Origin: Vicia villosa
Taxonomy: Eukaryota > Streptophyta > Magnoliopsida > Fabales > Fabaceae
DNA: 64,000 bases
NCBI RefSeq assembly: GCF_029867415.1
Contig: NC_081182.1
Location: 5,867,213-5,931,212 of the forward strand
Reading direction: 5' to 3'
Part shown: piece by piece, positions 48,880 through 59,920 of the stretch
Numbering within the stretch: position 1 is the stretch's first letter
Layout of the letters: every line of letters starts with the position of its first letter
Made by a program: the position numbers and the translations under genes
Notes under the pieces: model-generated
Told to the model about the DNA's origin: nothing
What the model saw: the letters and a program-made list of their open reading frames with translations, nothing else
The model's database searches: none

Positions 48880-49431
48880 ATAGCCAAGAGGGTTACAACA
48901 TTAACCCAGCATTCCGAACACGTATGAGGATTAACCGAGCACGCTGGGACCCCGTCCCCGGCAACTGCTAGTATCCCGGGCACGACTAGTCTAGACGTAG
49001 TCAAAGATCCCCTATATTCTGGGCCAGAAAACACGCCTAAGCCCAAAAGATAGGAGATCCATGAGAACACTTATATATAGCTGTCTATCCCTAGAGGACA
49101 AGCTAATCCAAACTTTGCCCAAAATCTCATATTTTCTGTTGTACCTTGTTGTTCTCTTACTTACTTTGGCATTGGAGTACCTTGCAGGTACGACCCCCCA
49201 TTTTTCTCAACCATCACCGAAGATCAAGTCTACCGTTGTTGGCCATCTGTTCTGCTCGTAGAGAACAATCTCTATATGGCACGCCTAGACGTACCTTCTC
49301 AAATGACCCTATTGGATGAGACAATATATCTCCAACTTCAGGTGCTGATAGTCATTTATGTGATTACCCTTTAGTTTGGGGTATTTACACCACTTATTAG
49401 GTTCATTTTCAATCACCTCCCATTTGGGAAT
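48880..49431 (+). repeat. LTR-like remnant of another gypsy element
   Basis: The block holds a TATATATAG box at about 49071, then ACTTACTTTGGCATTGGAG followed by CTTGCAGGTAC. This phrase is common near the end of LTRs of large plant gypsy elements of the Tat group. Limits are uncertain. Athila-2 is inserted at its right edge. Confidence 0.4.
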
Positions 49432-50634
49432 TGTTGAAAGAGTATTGTGGTGTACTTTTCGTTATTATCGTATCCACAGGGATTATTGCGATATCACCGC
49501 CGTTCTATAGCCTATTTTGTCTTGAGTTAATGTTACTTTAAATTTGGGTTTGCAAAAGGTCATTCAATTCTTTTAGTAGCAAAGAGTAAATTAATGAAAG
49601 TTCTAAGTTAAAGAAAATGTATCAAGATTCGATTTCATCGACCTAAATTTGTATGTCTCCTTATAAATATACGTATATGAACATGGTAACGATCAACATA
49701 ATTACGTATCGACGCCTATATCGTCCGTGTCCGCAACGATATAGTTAGATTTACCGTATTGTTTAACCGACGATTTCTCCACCGTTTAAACAATACAAAT
49801 AACGTTTTAAAACCGATACTAAGTAAACATCAAACGCTAAATCCATGTCTGCAATTTATAGTTTGATAGATGATAAAGTTAGATCTAGATACAAATATTG
49901 ATGTCTCAAACACTTATACCAAAGAAAAAGCTTTAATAAACAAACTAAACCATCTATATTGATCATCACTTGTTCATACACATATATTCACAAGAAAAAC
50001 CTACAAAAGGCTAGGAAGATTACATCTTATCTTGATACAAAAGAGATTTAGCTATCCATGAAAATGGTAGCTTGCTCAAGAAGTAAAGGATGAAGATCAA
50101 CAAGCATCAAAGGCGATTAATCGACGATCAAAGCTTCCAATCTTCGATTCTTTGTTTGCTACAGTGCACAAGTGTTCTTTAGCTCTCAAGATCAACCAAC
50201 CAACACAAAATATCTGAAAACCCCTTTATATAGCATTTCTGAATTCTGTCCAGGGCGCGTCGCGCCCTCCAGCGCGCTTCGCGCCAATACACTTAAGAAA
50301 TTTAAACCGCCCATGCGCGTGACGCGCGCAACTCTCTGCTTTGAAGCTCCAAAATATCTTGCCCAGGGCGCGACGCGCCCACATCTCCGCGCGACGCGCG
50401 CTTACTTCTGCCAGGCACTCTCTTGCAAAGCTCAAAACAAGCTCCAAACTTCCCCAAAATTGGCTAAAACCTACAAAATCATAACTAAAACACATATTAA
50501 CATAAAATGAAAGCTTAATATTATAAACTATAAATAATTATCTAAAACTTCAGGGAATTGTACGAATATCCGATAAAAACGGTCGAAAGGTGCCATTAAT
50601 TAAACTAAATATAAACACAATTTGGCACCTAACA
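49432..50634 (-). repeat. 3' LTR of Athila-2
   Basis: It is nearly identical to 59921-61123. On the minus strand U3 contains five GC-rich palindromes between 50401 and 50253. A TATA box (TATATAAAG, 50232-50224) follows about 20 bp further on. Confidence 0.95.
50224..50401 (-). promoter_or_regulatory. Athila-2 LTR promoter: five palindromes and a TATA box
   Basis: Palindromes on plus coordinates: GGGCGCGTCGCGCCC 50253-50267, GCGCGCTTCGCGC 50272-50284, GCGCGTGACGCGCGC 50315-50329, GGGCGCGACGCGCCC 50366-50380 and CGCGCGACGCGCGC 50388-50401. Read on the minus strand they lie directly upstream of TATATAAAG. The other LTR has the same set 10,489 bp further right. They stand out sharply against the AT-rich surroundings. 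Confidence 0.55.
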
Positions 50635-50650
50635 ACTCTCCCCAACTTAA
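50635..50650 (-). promoter_or_regulatory. Polypurine tract of Athila-2
   Basis: On the minus strand AAGTTGGGGAGAGT lies directly before the LTR start TGTTAGGTGCC. A TTGAGGACAAACAAGAG box lies just upstream, as in Athila-1. Confidence 0.85.
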
Positions 50651-52214
50651 ACTCTTGTTTGTCCTCAAACAAAACAATGATAAATTACCGGGAACACAAA
50701 ATATCACAAATGAAACAACAAGGTAGAAACAAGAACAATTGAATGGTTCAAATTCCAAAAGTACACAAAGATCAATCCTTACCAGTTTTCATCAAAGTAC
50801 CATGATAACAATGCTAATCCTATATACAAATTCTATGTCAGAAATTCCACAAAGCAAAAGAAGTTCAAGAATGAATCACACCTACGTATTTCTCTACTGA
50901 GAGAACAAAATTGGAGGATCCTAACACTCACCAGACAATGACGCAAACATACCGAATTAATTATAAACTCATCTAAGCATAAGATATATAAAAAGTATAT
51001 AAGCATGAATCACTAAGGACTTTAGGGTTGTAGCTTGGCTTGGTTAACAAGGAAGTGTCTCATATCTCACGGCCATTGAATCGAAAATGTCAAAACCTAA
51101 GAGAGCATTCAAATTCAATTATAACAACCTAAACAACCAAGTTTACCACATTATTCATTACTTGCTCAAGGGTCACAGAATTCTTTTCTTTCTTTCTCTT
51201 TTTTTTTTTTTTATTATTATTATAAATATATATACCCCTTGAGCACTATCTTTTGATATATCCTCACCAATGTACACCTTTATTTCATTCTCCCCAACTT
51301 GTATATTACCAAGACATCACTAAGAATGCTCCCTATTCTAAGGCAAAAAGGGGTCAATCCTTACCATATCAAATGGCAACAGTTCAAGGTAGAAAGAAAA
51401 GAAAGTCATCAAGATTCTATCAAAAATCGGTATAGAGATCTATATACAACATAAGCTTAACCGATAAGAATCTTGGAAAACGGCTCAAAGTGGTTAGCAA
51501 ATACTCACACACTCACCGGGTAGGTTATATTTGGATTGGAAGTTTTTCTCATAGTGCAGAACAAAACGCCTTGATCACTTTCATGCTTAACACAATTTAA
51601 TAACAATGCAAGATTAATCATAATAAAAACGAGTTAAAACGCACATTGCTGGTATCCAGCACAATTTATATATATATACACAGTGGAAAGTCTCCTCACA
51701 ACTACAGCTAGGCTAAAGTGATTCACAATTGAACTAATTTTATCCACAGAAATTAATGACAACTAATTTGTACAATTAAAAGCATCAGAATCGAAGGTAC
51801 TTGATAAAAAAAATGATAAAGGATGTACCTTGCGCGTACAGTTTTCAACTTATATCATCACCACTCAAATTGTGTTGCATCATCCAAATTCATCGTGGCA
51901 ACAAAAATTCGTGTTCCAGCTAATTAATCATCAGGACAACTTATCAAACCATTATTTCTAAAATATAAACACTAAACTAAAATAAACTACTTAAAAATAA
52001 ATAAATGCAAAAATAAAATAAACTGAACTTATATAAAATAAAAACCACACCAAACAGGTGTTAACTATCCAAACTATCCAAAGGCGTAAACTTAGCCTTT
52101 CAAAGTACCTCATCCAAAAGGATGGAACAAAACTATAAACATTAAAAACAAAGTAACTAAAAATTGTTCTAACATAAAACTAAAAACAATAAAACATAAA
52201 ACAGTAAAACAAAA
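50651..52214 (-). other. 3' noncoding region of Athila-2
   Basis: About 1.56 kb between the extra ORF and the polypurine tract. It is AT-rich, with a T/ATT run near 51190-51225. No credible ORF was found. A long 3' noncoding part here matches the layout of Athila-1. Confidence 0.6.
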
Positions 52215-53387
52215 CTACTCCTCATCGGAAGTCTCCGGATCATCCTGCTCCATCCCCTCCTCAGGATCTGGCCTGCCCTCAGGCCATGAAGCATAGGCAG
52301 ATAAATCATCCCTGGAACCAACAGGCTGCTGCAGAGAAAGCTGCCGGATAGAATCCTGCAAAAACAAAAACGCTCTCTGATGCGCCATATGCATCTGATA
52401 GTTCCAATCACTTGCATCACCATACTGTGGACCAGCAGGCGGTGCAGCAGCAACCGGAACAGCCTGAGAAGCATCGGGAAGGTCAGATGCACCAGCAGCA
52501 ACACCAAAAGGACGACCTCCAGGCAAACAGTACCTGTTAGCAAAAATATCATCTATAACACCATCCATGGGGATCATCCCACCAGTTGGGAACCGGACAC
52601 CAGCCTTCCTGCACAAACCCATTATTAAACCAGGAAAAATCAACCTACATTTCACCCCATCTCCATGAAGAGTCCCATTCAGGGCGACTCTTTTCAGCTC
52701 ATTCGCCACAATCCTGGACACATCAATGTTATCACTATTCAGAATACCCTGAACCAAACCTGCCGTATCAATGGTGAGGGAAGAAGTGTGACTCCGTGGC
52801 CTAATGTTGTAAAGGACCACCGAAGTCACCAACTGAGCCTCCTCCGTCAACTGACTACGAGTAAAAGTCTTTGGCAGCCCAGCTTTAGTCAGAGTATAGG
52901 TGAAACCAGTCCTGCAAATCCTGTCCCTAATGCTGTCTGCATCCCAATTTCCTCTATTCAACCTGGGATGGTACTGACACTCTTCTACCAAAGCAAGAGG
53001 GTTATCCAGAAAATCAAAAATAGCCTCTTTGCTAAAATCAATGGCCTTACCTCTCACCCATGTTTTAAACGGGTAAGCTTCAGTACCTGACCAACTGCTC
53101 GGAGGCAAGGCATTTGCATAAAACTCTCTGACAATCTCCACCTGATAGAATTGTGGTGGAGTGAACAACTTGTCCCAGCATGTTTCAGACAAAGCAGTCC
53201 ACGCCCTTTGGAAGAGGCCGTGGTCAATAGGAACCACCGTGCGTTCACTCCACACAACGCGGCTTTCAAGCTCATGGTACCTCGCCTCTTGCTCCGGACC
53301 TAGAAACTTCGTCCGATCAAACCTGCCAGCTTGTGAGGAAGATCCCTCACCAGAACCAGTCTTCTTTCTCTTTAAAAAGGGTGCCAT
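52215..53387 (-). CDS. Athila-2 extra ORF, putative plant transposon protein family
   Basis: Uninterrupted ORF of 390 codons after pol, in the env position. The start is the first ATG of the frame. The N-terminus is basic and serine-rich (FLKRKKTGSGEGSS). The centre has WSERTVVPIDHGLF, VREFYANALPP and a block around NIRPRSHTSSLTIDTAGL. The end is acidic. It resembles extra ORFs A and B of Athila-1 in length and layout, and is more distant in sequence. I see no signal peptide or transmembrane segment, so an envelope role is not supported. Its function is unknown. Confidence 0.78.
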   Translation of the reverse strand: MAPFLKRKKTGSGEGSSSQAGRFDRTKFLGPEQEARYHELESRVVWSERTVVPIDHGLFQRAWTALSETCWDKLFTPPQFYQVEIVREFYANALPPSSWSGTEAYPFKTWVRGKAIDFSKEAIFDFLDNPLALVEECQYHPRLNRGNWDADSIRDRICRTGFTYTLTKAGLPKTFTRSQLTEEAQLVTSVVLYNIRPRSHTSSLTIDTAGLVQGILNSDNIDVSRIVANELKRVALNGTLHGDGVKCRLIFPGLIMGLCRKAGVRFPTGGMIPMDGVIDDIFANRYCLPGGRPFGVAAGASDLPDASQAVPVAAAPPAGPQYGDASDWNYQMHMAHQRAFLFLQDSIRQLSLQQPVGSRDDLSAYASWPEGRPDPEEGMEQDDPETSDEE

Positions 53388-54313
53388 TCCTGCACAAATT
53401 TAAAATCAAACAAAACACACACAAATTGAAACAAAGTTAGCATAACCTCAATTTTAATAGCCTACATCAATCCACATTCATCATCAATCACAAAACAGAC
53501 CCTATACAACTTCACAGAATGCATAAAAAAAATTCAAAATTTAACCCAGGGTGCGACGCGCGCTGAACAGGGCGCGACGCGCGCTCTGCGAAACCCAGAA
53601 AATTTCTTCAGAAATCTGCAAAACAGAAAAGGAGAACAAGTTTCTCCTCCCTTCTAAAGGTTCCAGCACACAAAATATGCATCAATAACATGTTTTCTAC
53701 CCTAGTTTTTCACAATTATTCAAAATATTCCTAAATCTAAAAACCTAACTTCTAAAACTATATTAATGGAAATAGAAGGGAATAAGAACAAACCTTTGAT
53801 GATGATGACAATGGAGAGACGAAAATAGTGAGAGAATGCAAGAATTGAAATGAGCAAGTGTGTGTTGTGTTGTTCTATTCTTGGAACAAAGAGGAAGAAG
53901 GGTGGAATGGAGGCAAAGACCTCCAAAACCCTAACTAAACCTCTGCCAGCGAAACCGGGTCGGGCCCAGCATGGGTGGGCGCAAATAAAAATTATTTTTT
54001 TTTTCAAAAATATACACAGCGCGCGACGCGCGCAGACTCGGCGCGACGCGCCCTCATCTCTGCCAAGAAGGGGTCTTAGGACTCACAAAGCGCGCGACGC
54101 GCGCAAATGGGTGCGACGCGCGCTACACCAGAAACAGCAGAAAAACTGCATTGTTTCAGCACGCCCAAAAATACCGGTAGATCGCTTCTGGCTCGACGAC
54201 AACCTAAAAATCCCACCTGCATAAATAACACAAATACAAGTGAATATATACAACTTGGGGTGCCTCCCAAGAGCGCTTTGTTTAACGTCGGTCAGCTCGA
54301 CGGTCAAAGGCAA
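53388..54313 (-). promoter_or_regulatory. Athila-2 pol-to-ORF spacer with palindromes and post-pol motif
   Basis: Noncoding spacer between gag-pol and the extra ORF. At about 54252-54285 it holds, on the minus strand, TTAAACAAAGCGCTCTTGGG followed by GGCAACCCAAG, the same block that follows pol in Athila-1. Further along are six GC palindromes at plus positions 54111-54123, 54090-54104, 54040-54053, 54019-54033, 53570-53584 and 53551-53563, all with the core GCGACGCG. They resemble those of the LTR promoter. A role as internal promoter or RNA signal is inferred only. Confidence 0.5.
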
Positions 54314-57300
54314 TCAAGGATCGCCAAACGATAAAACGCAAGTTTCACGATTAAAATCGCTTCCCCGATACACCTTCAACCTCTGACCATTTACTACCCA
54401 CTCTTGGTTTGATTTTTGGTCCTCTATCACAATAGCCCCTTGGCTTCTCACTTCTTTGACCAAAAACGGTCCGGACCATTTAGACTTCAACTTTCCCGGG
54501 AAAAGTCTTAACCGAGAATTGAAGAGTAAAACTAATTGCCCTACCTTAAAGTCCTTCATTCTAACCTTACTATCATGATAGAATTTGGTCTTTTCCTTGT
54601 AAATTGAATTGGACTTATAGGCATGCAATCTCATCTCTTCCAACTCATTAAGTTGGATTTTTCTTCTCTCTCCACACAACTTGTGGTCAAAATTCAAAAG
54701 CTTTAAGGCCCAATATGCCTTATGCTCTAGTTCTACGGGAAGGTGGCAACTTTTACCATACACCATTTGGAATGGTGTAAGACCGATCGGTGCTTTGAAA
54801 GCGGTCCGATACGCCCACAAGGTTTCATCTAACTTCATTGACCAATCCTTCCTAGAGCTAGACACAGTTTTCTCAAGAATTCTCTTAATCTCTCTATTGG
54901 TCCTCTCAACTTGCCCATTAGTTTGTGGATGATATGGAGTAGCTACCTTGTGCTTTACTCCATATTGCTCCAACACTTTTTCAAGCGGAGCATTACAAAA
55001 ATGAGATCCACCATCACTAATTAATACTCTTGGCGAGCCAAACCGCGAAAATATATTTTTCTTCAAAAACTTTATCACGGTCTTACCATCTGCTTTGGGT
55101 GAAGCAATCGCTTCCACCCACTTAGACACATAATCAACAGCTACCAAGATGTATTCATTTGACATTGAGGAAGGGAATGGTCCAACAAAATCAATGCCCC
55201 AACAATCGAATACCTCAACTTCTACAATACTTTGGAGGGGCATTTCCTCTCTTTTCCCTATTCCACCAGTTCTTTGACAACTGTCGCATGAGGCAACATG
55301 GTGGTAAGCATCTTTGAACAAAGTAGGCCACCAAAATCCCGATTGAAGGACTTTTGTGGCCGTACGCAAACCATTAAAATGACCACCATAAGGCGAATTG
55401 TGGCAATGCCACAAAATGCTTTTTGCCTCCTCATCCGCGACACATCTTCTCAAAAGATTGTCACTACTCAAATTAAACAAGTGAGGATCGTCCCAAACAT
55501 AAAAATTAGCATCGTTTAAAAACTTTTTTCTTTGATTCCAAGTTAGATCCTCCGGTATCCAGCCAGATGCTTTGTGATTAGCCATATCTGCGAACCAGGG
55601 TCTAACTTCTTGTACCATGTACAGTTTTTCATCGGGGAATTCTTCCCTCACCTCTTTTTCATTGTTTGTCACCTCGGTATTCACTAACCGAGACAAATGA
55701 TCCGCAATCAAATTTTCTGTACCTTTCTTATCTTTCACTTCAAGATCGAATTCTTGAAGCAAAAGAATCCACCGAATAAGCCTCTGTTTTGAATCAGGCT
55801 TGGTGAGAAGATATTTGATTGCGGCATGATCAGTATAACACACAACTTTAGAACCAATGAGGTAAGGACGAAACTTTTCCAATGCAAATACAATTGCGAG
55901 CAATTCTTTTTCTGTGGTGGCATAGTTAACCTGTGCCTCATTTAAAACTTTGCTCGCATAATGTATAGCATGGAATTGTTTGTCCTTCCTTTGGCCTAAG
56001 ACCGCACCAACCGCATAGTCACTCGCATCGCACATGAGTTCAAACTCAAGCGACCAATTAGGAGCGACAATTATGGGTGTGGTGGTCAAATTTGCTTTAA
56101 GTTCTAGGAAAGCTTTTAGACATGATTCATCAAAATTAAATTCCATACCTTTGTTGAGCAAATTACTCAAAGGCTTTGCAACCTTGGAGAAATCCTTGAT
56201 GAATCTTCTATAGAACCCAGCATGTCCCAAGAAGCTCCTTATGCCTTTCACATTCACCGGAGGGGGAAGTTTTTCAATAACTTCAATTTTTGCCGGATCG
56301 ACCTCAAGACCCTTTGAAGAAACCTTGTGGCCAAGAACAATCCCATCCGTCACCATGAAAGTACATTTCTCCCAGTTGAGAACCAAATTTGTTTCAATGC
56401 ATCTCTCCATTACCACATCAAGGTTCTTTAAGCACAAGTCAAATGACGACCCGTACACAGAAAAATCATCCATGAACACCTCAATGCTTTTCTCAATCAA
56501 ATCAGAGAAGATAGCTTGCATGCACCTTTGAAATGTTGCAGGAGCATTACATAGTCCAAATGGCATTCTTCGGTAAGCGAAAACGCCAAAAGGACATGTA
56601 AAAGCAGTTTTCTCGTGGTCCGCCGGATTCACTGATATTTGATTGTATCCCGAATAACCATCCAAGAAACAATAGAAATTTCTTCCGGCTAACCTCTCTA
56701 ACATTTGATCCATAAAAGGTAATGGAAAGTGATCTTTTCTTGTTGCTTGGTTCAACCTCCTATAATCAATACACATACGCCACCCGGTCACCGCTCTCGA
56801 AGGAATCAACTCGTTCTTCTCATTTCTCACAACTGTCAATCCACCCTTCTTAGGAACCACATGCACCGGGCTCACCCATTCGCTATCGGAGATGGGATAA
56901 ATCATCCCCGCCTCTAATAACTTCACAACCTCTTTTCTAACAACTTCTTTCATGGTTGGATTCAATCGCCTTTGAGGTTGTGCCACGGGCCGAAAATCAT
57001 CTTCTAACATAATCTTATGCATACAATAGGCCGGACTAATACCCTTCAAGTCGGATAAAACCCATCCTATTGCTTCTTGATTCTTCGTCAACACTTCCTT
57101 CAATCGATGCTCTTCCTTGTTAGACAAACCACTATTAATGATAACCGGCTTAGTAGAATTGTCACCGAGAAACACGTATTTCAAGTGAGATGGTAACACA
57201 TTCAACTCCACCTTTTGCTCTTCAACTTTAGGTTCATCCTTCAACTCTTCAATTTGAGTTTCAAATGGATTCATCTCCTCACAAGCCTCTAAATTTCTCA

Positions 57301-59770
57301 AGCAATCTTCAATTTCCTTCTCTTGATCTTTGGTGAGAACTTCGAGAGCTTCCATTAAAGTCTTCTCAAGAGGATTCGACAAGTGCATTTGATTCTCCAC
57401 TTTCATAATAGCCCTTTCGGTAGCATCGATTCTAAAACAATCATCCTCATCATTAGGATGCTTGATGGCTTCAAAGAGATCAAGACATAATTCTTCATCT
57501 TGGTACCTTAATTTCATTAAGCCATCATCAATATCGATCATCATTCGGGCCGTCTTCATAAAAGGCCTTCCTAAGATCAATGGAATCTCAGGATCTTCTT
57601 CCATGTCTATGACAATAAAATCAACAGGATACCAAAATTTGTCAACCTTGACAAGCAAGTCTTCCGCAACTCCATGAGGATGAGCTGTGGATTTATCTGC
57701 TAATGATAACGTCATTCTTGTCGGCTTCAAATCGTTGATTCCTAATCTTCTCACCATAGACAATGGGATCAAATTAATGCTAGAACCGGTATCTACCAAA
57801 CCTTTGCCTATGTGAACATTTCCAATAGACACCGGTAAGGTTACCCGCCCAGGATCATTTGATTTTATCGGAGTAGTGCGTTGAATTAACGCATTACAAC
57901 AAGAGCTCACCGTTACTACCTCCGGATCCAAGAATCTTCTCTTCTTAGTGATGATGTCTTTGATGAATTTTGCATACATCGGCATTTGCTCTAATGCTTC
58001 GGAAAAAGGGACATTGATTTGCAACTTGCTAAAAATGTCCAAGAACCGAGCATAGTGCTTTGCATCTTCTTTCTTTGACGGACCGGGAGGGTAAGGTAAT
58101 TTCTTCACTTGTATAGAATCATCCACCTTCTTCTTTCCCTTTTCACTCACACTCAATTTTTTTCTCTCTTTTTCTACAACTTTCTCAAGAGTTTCTTTTT
58201 CCACTAATTCTTTCTCTTTCTCATTTTCAACTAAATCACCCTCAACATTTTTTTCTACTTCAATCACCCTATCTTTTTCTTTCTCAACAATTTCCTCCTC
58301 AACTATTTCTCCTACACCCATATCAATTTTTCTACCGCTACGAGTTAGAATTGACTTACAATGCTCACGAGGATTTTCTTGTGTAGTAGCCGGAAAAGGA
58401 CCTTTGTTTTGATCGGCAAGTTGCTTTGACAATTGCCCGACTTGAGTTTCAAGGTTCTTAATTGCGGCATCCGTACTCTTTTGGCTTGCAATTTGCAATT
58501 GCATGAATTGGCTAAGAGTGTCCTCGATAGAAGGCTTTGTTTGTTGAGGTTGTTGATTGTAACCGCCTTGATAAGGATTTTGACGATTCGATGGGCCCGC
58601 TTCCGGCCTCCATCCTTGTTGATAACCTTGATTACCTCTTTGTTGGTAACCTTGGTTATTGTTGTAAGGTTGTTGTTGTTGTCTTCCACCATATCCTTGA
58701 TTAGGATTAGACACATAATTCACCTCTTCACCCGGTGGAGGACAAAAACCTGTTTGATGGTCACCCCTACACAATTCACAACACATCACATGTTGATTTT
58801 TAGAAGGGCTCCCATTTATCTCTTTGATTTGTTGAGGGAGTTTTGACATTTGTTGAGTGAGCAATTCTACTTGTTGTGTCAATAACTTGTTTTGAGCAAG
58901 TATTGCATCACTAGTATTCAATTCAAGAACTCCCGGTTTTCTTTGCAATGCACTACGGTTGTGTTGCCCTTGATGATCATTCAAAGCCATTCTATCAATG
59001 ATAGCAATCGCTTCTGCAGCAGTTTTTGACATCAACGAACCACCCGCGGTAGCATCTAAAAGAGTTTTTGGTTGAGGTTGGAGTCCATTTCTAAAGATAT
59101 GGATTTGAGACAACTCATCAAACCCATGACCTTTGCACTTTCTAACCATGGACTTGAACCTCTCCCATGCTTCATTGAGAGATTCATTCGAACCTTGAGA
59201 GAACACCGCAACAGAAGTTTTCGCTTCCATGAACCTATTGTGAGGAAAGAACCGATCCAAGAACTTCTCTTCTAACTCGTTCCAATTTGTCATGACATTA
59301 TTAGGTTGATCAAGGTACCATTCCTTAGCTTTTCCAATTAAGGAATGAGGGAAAAGTCTCCTGAACACCTGCTCTTCTTGGTCTTCCGGAGCACCAATTG
59401 TTCCGGCAATCTCGTAGAACTTTGTTAGATGAGTAAATGGATCCTCGTGATCTGCCCCTGTGAACGGATTTTGGTATAATAATTGAAGTAACCCCGTCTT
59501 CATTTCGGAGTTTCTTCCATTGGCCTGATCACGAGCAAATTGTGCATTGAGACGAGGGCTGTTAACACATGGCCCTCGAGCTGGAGGATCCGCAGCCATT
59601 TCTTCCTCAACCAAGTTTTCGACAGGAGTTGAAGAAGAAGATGCCTCTTGTTGCTGTCTTCTTTCCCTAGCTAGTTGTCTCCTCCTACGAGTTTTGCTAT
59701 TCTCTCTACGAGCAGTCCTCTCAATCTCAGGATCAAAAAGGAGTTGATCTGCAGGTACACGTCCTCGCAT
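54314..59770 (-). CDS. Athila-2 gag-pol polyprotein
   Basis: Single open frame of 1818 codons without stop or shift. It starts at the first ATG, about 130 bp after the primer site. Gag occupies about residues 90-300 (capsid-like region with WYLDQP and EAWERFKSMV). A zinc knuckle CX2CX3HX4C is at residues 331-343. A Q/N/G-rich linker and a charged EKE-rich stretch follow. The protease has a full DTGSS motif at about residue 660 (57779-57793). Reverse transcriptase has FMDDFSV around residue 1100 (ATG at 56473). RNase H and an integrase zinc domain follow, then an integrase core with WGIDF (Asp about 1527), ISDGGSHF and HPQTNGQVERTNRE. The C-terminus lacks a chromodomain. It makes the capsid and the enzymes that copy and insert the element. 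It appears intact and could be active. Confidence 0.95.
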   Translation of the reverse strand: MRGRVPADQLLFDPEIERTARRENSKTRRRRQLARERRQQQEASSSSTPVENLVEEEMAADPPARGPCVNSPRLNAQFARDQANGRNSEMKTGLLQLLYQNPFTGADHEDPFTHLTKFYEIAGTIGAPEDQEEQVFRRLFPHSLIGKAKEWYLDQPNNVMTNWNELEEKFLDRFFPHNRFMEAKTSVAVFSQGSNESLNEAWERFKSMVRKCKGHGFDELSQIHIFRNGLQPQPKTLLDATAGGSLMSKTAAEAIAIIDRMALNDHQGQHNRSALQRKPGVLELNTSDAILAQNKLLTQQVELLTQQMSKLPQQIKEINGSPSKNQHVMCCELCRGDHQTGFCPPPGEEVNYVSNPNQGYGGRQQQQPYNNNQGYQQRGNQGYQQGWRPEAGPSNRQNPYQGGYNQQPQQTKPSIEDTLSQFMQLQIASQKSTDAAIKNLETQVGQLSKQLADQNKGPFPATTQENPREHCKSILTRSGRKIDMGVGEIVEEEIVEKEKDRVIEVEKNVEGDLVENEKEKELVEKETLEKVVEKERKKLSVSEKGKKKVDDSIQVKKLPYPPGPSKKEDAKHYARFLDIFSKLQINVPFSEALEQMPMYAKFIKDIITKKRRFLDPEVVTVSSCCNALIQRTTPIKSNDPGRVTLPVSIGNVHIGKGLVDTGSSINLIPLSMVRRLGINDLKPTRMTLSLADKSTAHPHGVAEDLLVKVDKFWYPVDFIVIDMEEDPEIPLILGRPFMKTARMMIDIDDGLMKLRYQDEELCLDLFEAIKHPNDEDDCFRIDATERAIMKVENQMHLSNPLEKTLMEALEVLTKDQEKEIEDCLRNLEACEEMNPFETQIEELKDEPKVEEQKVELNVLPSHLKYVFLGDNSTKPVIINSGLSNKEEHRLKEVLTKNQEAIGWVLSDLKGISPAYCMHKIMLEDDFRPVAQPQRRLNPTMKEVVRKEVVKLLEAGMIYPISDSEWVSPVHVVPKKGGLTVVRNEKNELIPSRAVTGWRMCIDYRRLNQATRKDHFPLPFMDQMLERLAGRNFYCFLDGYSGYNQISVNPADHEKTAFTCPFGVFAYRRMPFGLCNAPATFQRCMQAIFSDLIEKSIEVFMDDFSVYGSSFDLCLKNLDVVMERCIETNLVLNWEKCTFMVTDGIVLGHKVSSKGLEVDPAKIEVIEKLPPPVNVKGIRSFLGHAGFYRRFIKDFSKVAKPLSNLLNKGMEFNFDESCLKAFLELKANLTTTPIIVAPNWSLEFELMCDASDYAVGAVLGQRKDKQFHAIHYASKVLNEAQVNYATTEKELLAIVFALEKFRPYLIGSKVVCYTDHAAIKYLLTKPDSKQRLIRWILLLQEFDLEVKDKKGTENLIADHLSRLVNTEVTNNEKEVREEFPDEKLYMVQEVRPWFADMANHKASGWIPEDLTWNQRKKFLNDANFYVWDDPHLFNLSSDNLLRRCVADEEAKSILWHCHNSPYGGHFNGLRTATKVLQSGFWWPTLFKDAYHHVASCDSCQRTGGIGKREEMPLQSIVEVEVFDCWGIDFVGPFPSSMSNEYILVAVDYVSKWVEAIASPKADGKTVIKFLKKNIFSRFGSPRVLISDGGSHFCNAPLEKVLEQYGVKHKVATPYHPQTNGQVERTNREIKRILEKTVSSSRKDWSMKLDETLWAYRTAFKAPIGLTPFQMVYGKSCHLPVELEHKAYWALKLLNFDHKLCGERRKIQLNELEEMRLHAYKSNSIYKEKTKFYHDSKVRMKDFKVGQLVLLFNSRLRLFPGKLKSKWSGPFLVKEVRSQGAIVIEDQKSNQEWVVNGQRLKVYRGSDFNRETCVLSFGDP

Positions 59771-59899
59771 AAACTGTAATCTGAAAAACTAACCAAGCAA
59801 ATTAACAAACACAAGGAAAATAAATTTAGAAACAAGATATTAATTATAAGACTCAATACAAAACAAACTATTGCAATGCTTGCAATATCTAAACAACAT

Positions 59900-59917
59900 T
59901 CCCCGGCAACGGCGCCA
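59900..59917 (-). promoter_or_regulatory. Primer-binding site of Athila-2
   Basis: On the minus strand TGGCGCCGTTGCCGGGGA starts three bases after the 5' LTR. This is the Athila-type site matching the 3' end of tRNA-Asp. Confidence 0.88.
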
Positions 59918-59920
59918 TTT

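Noticed and set aside
50172..50510. ORFs over the Athila-2 LTR palindromes (also at 60661-60999)
   Set aside because: They fall in LTR U3/R sequence, have no domain, and owe their Arg/Ala content to the GCGCGACGCG repeats.
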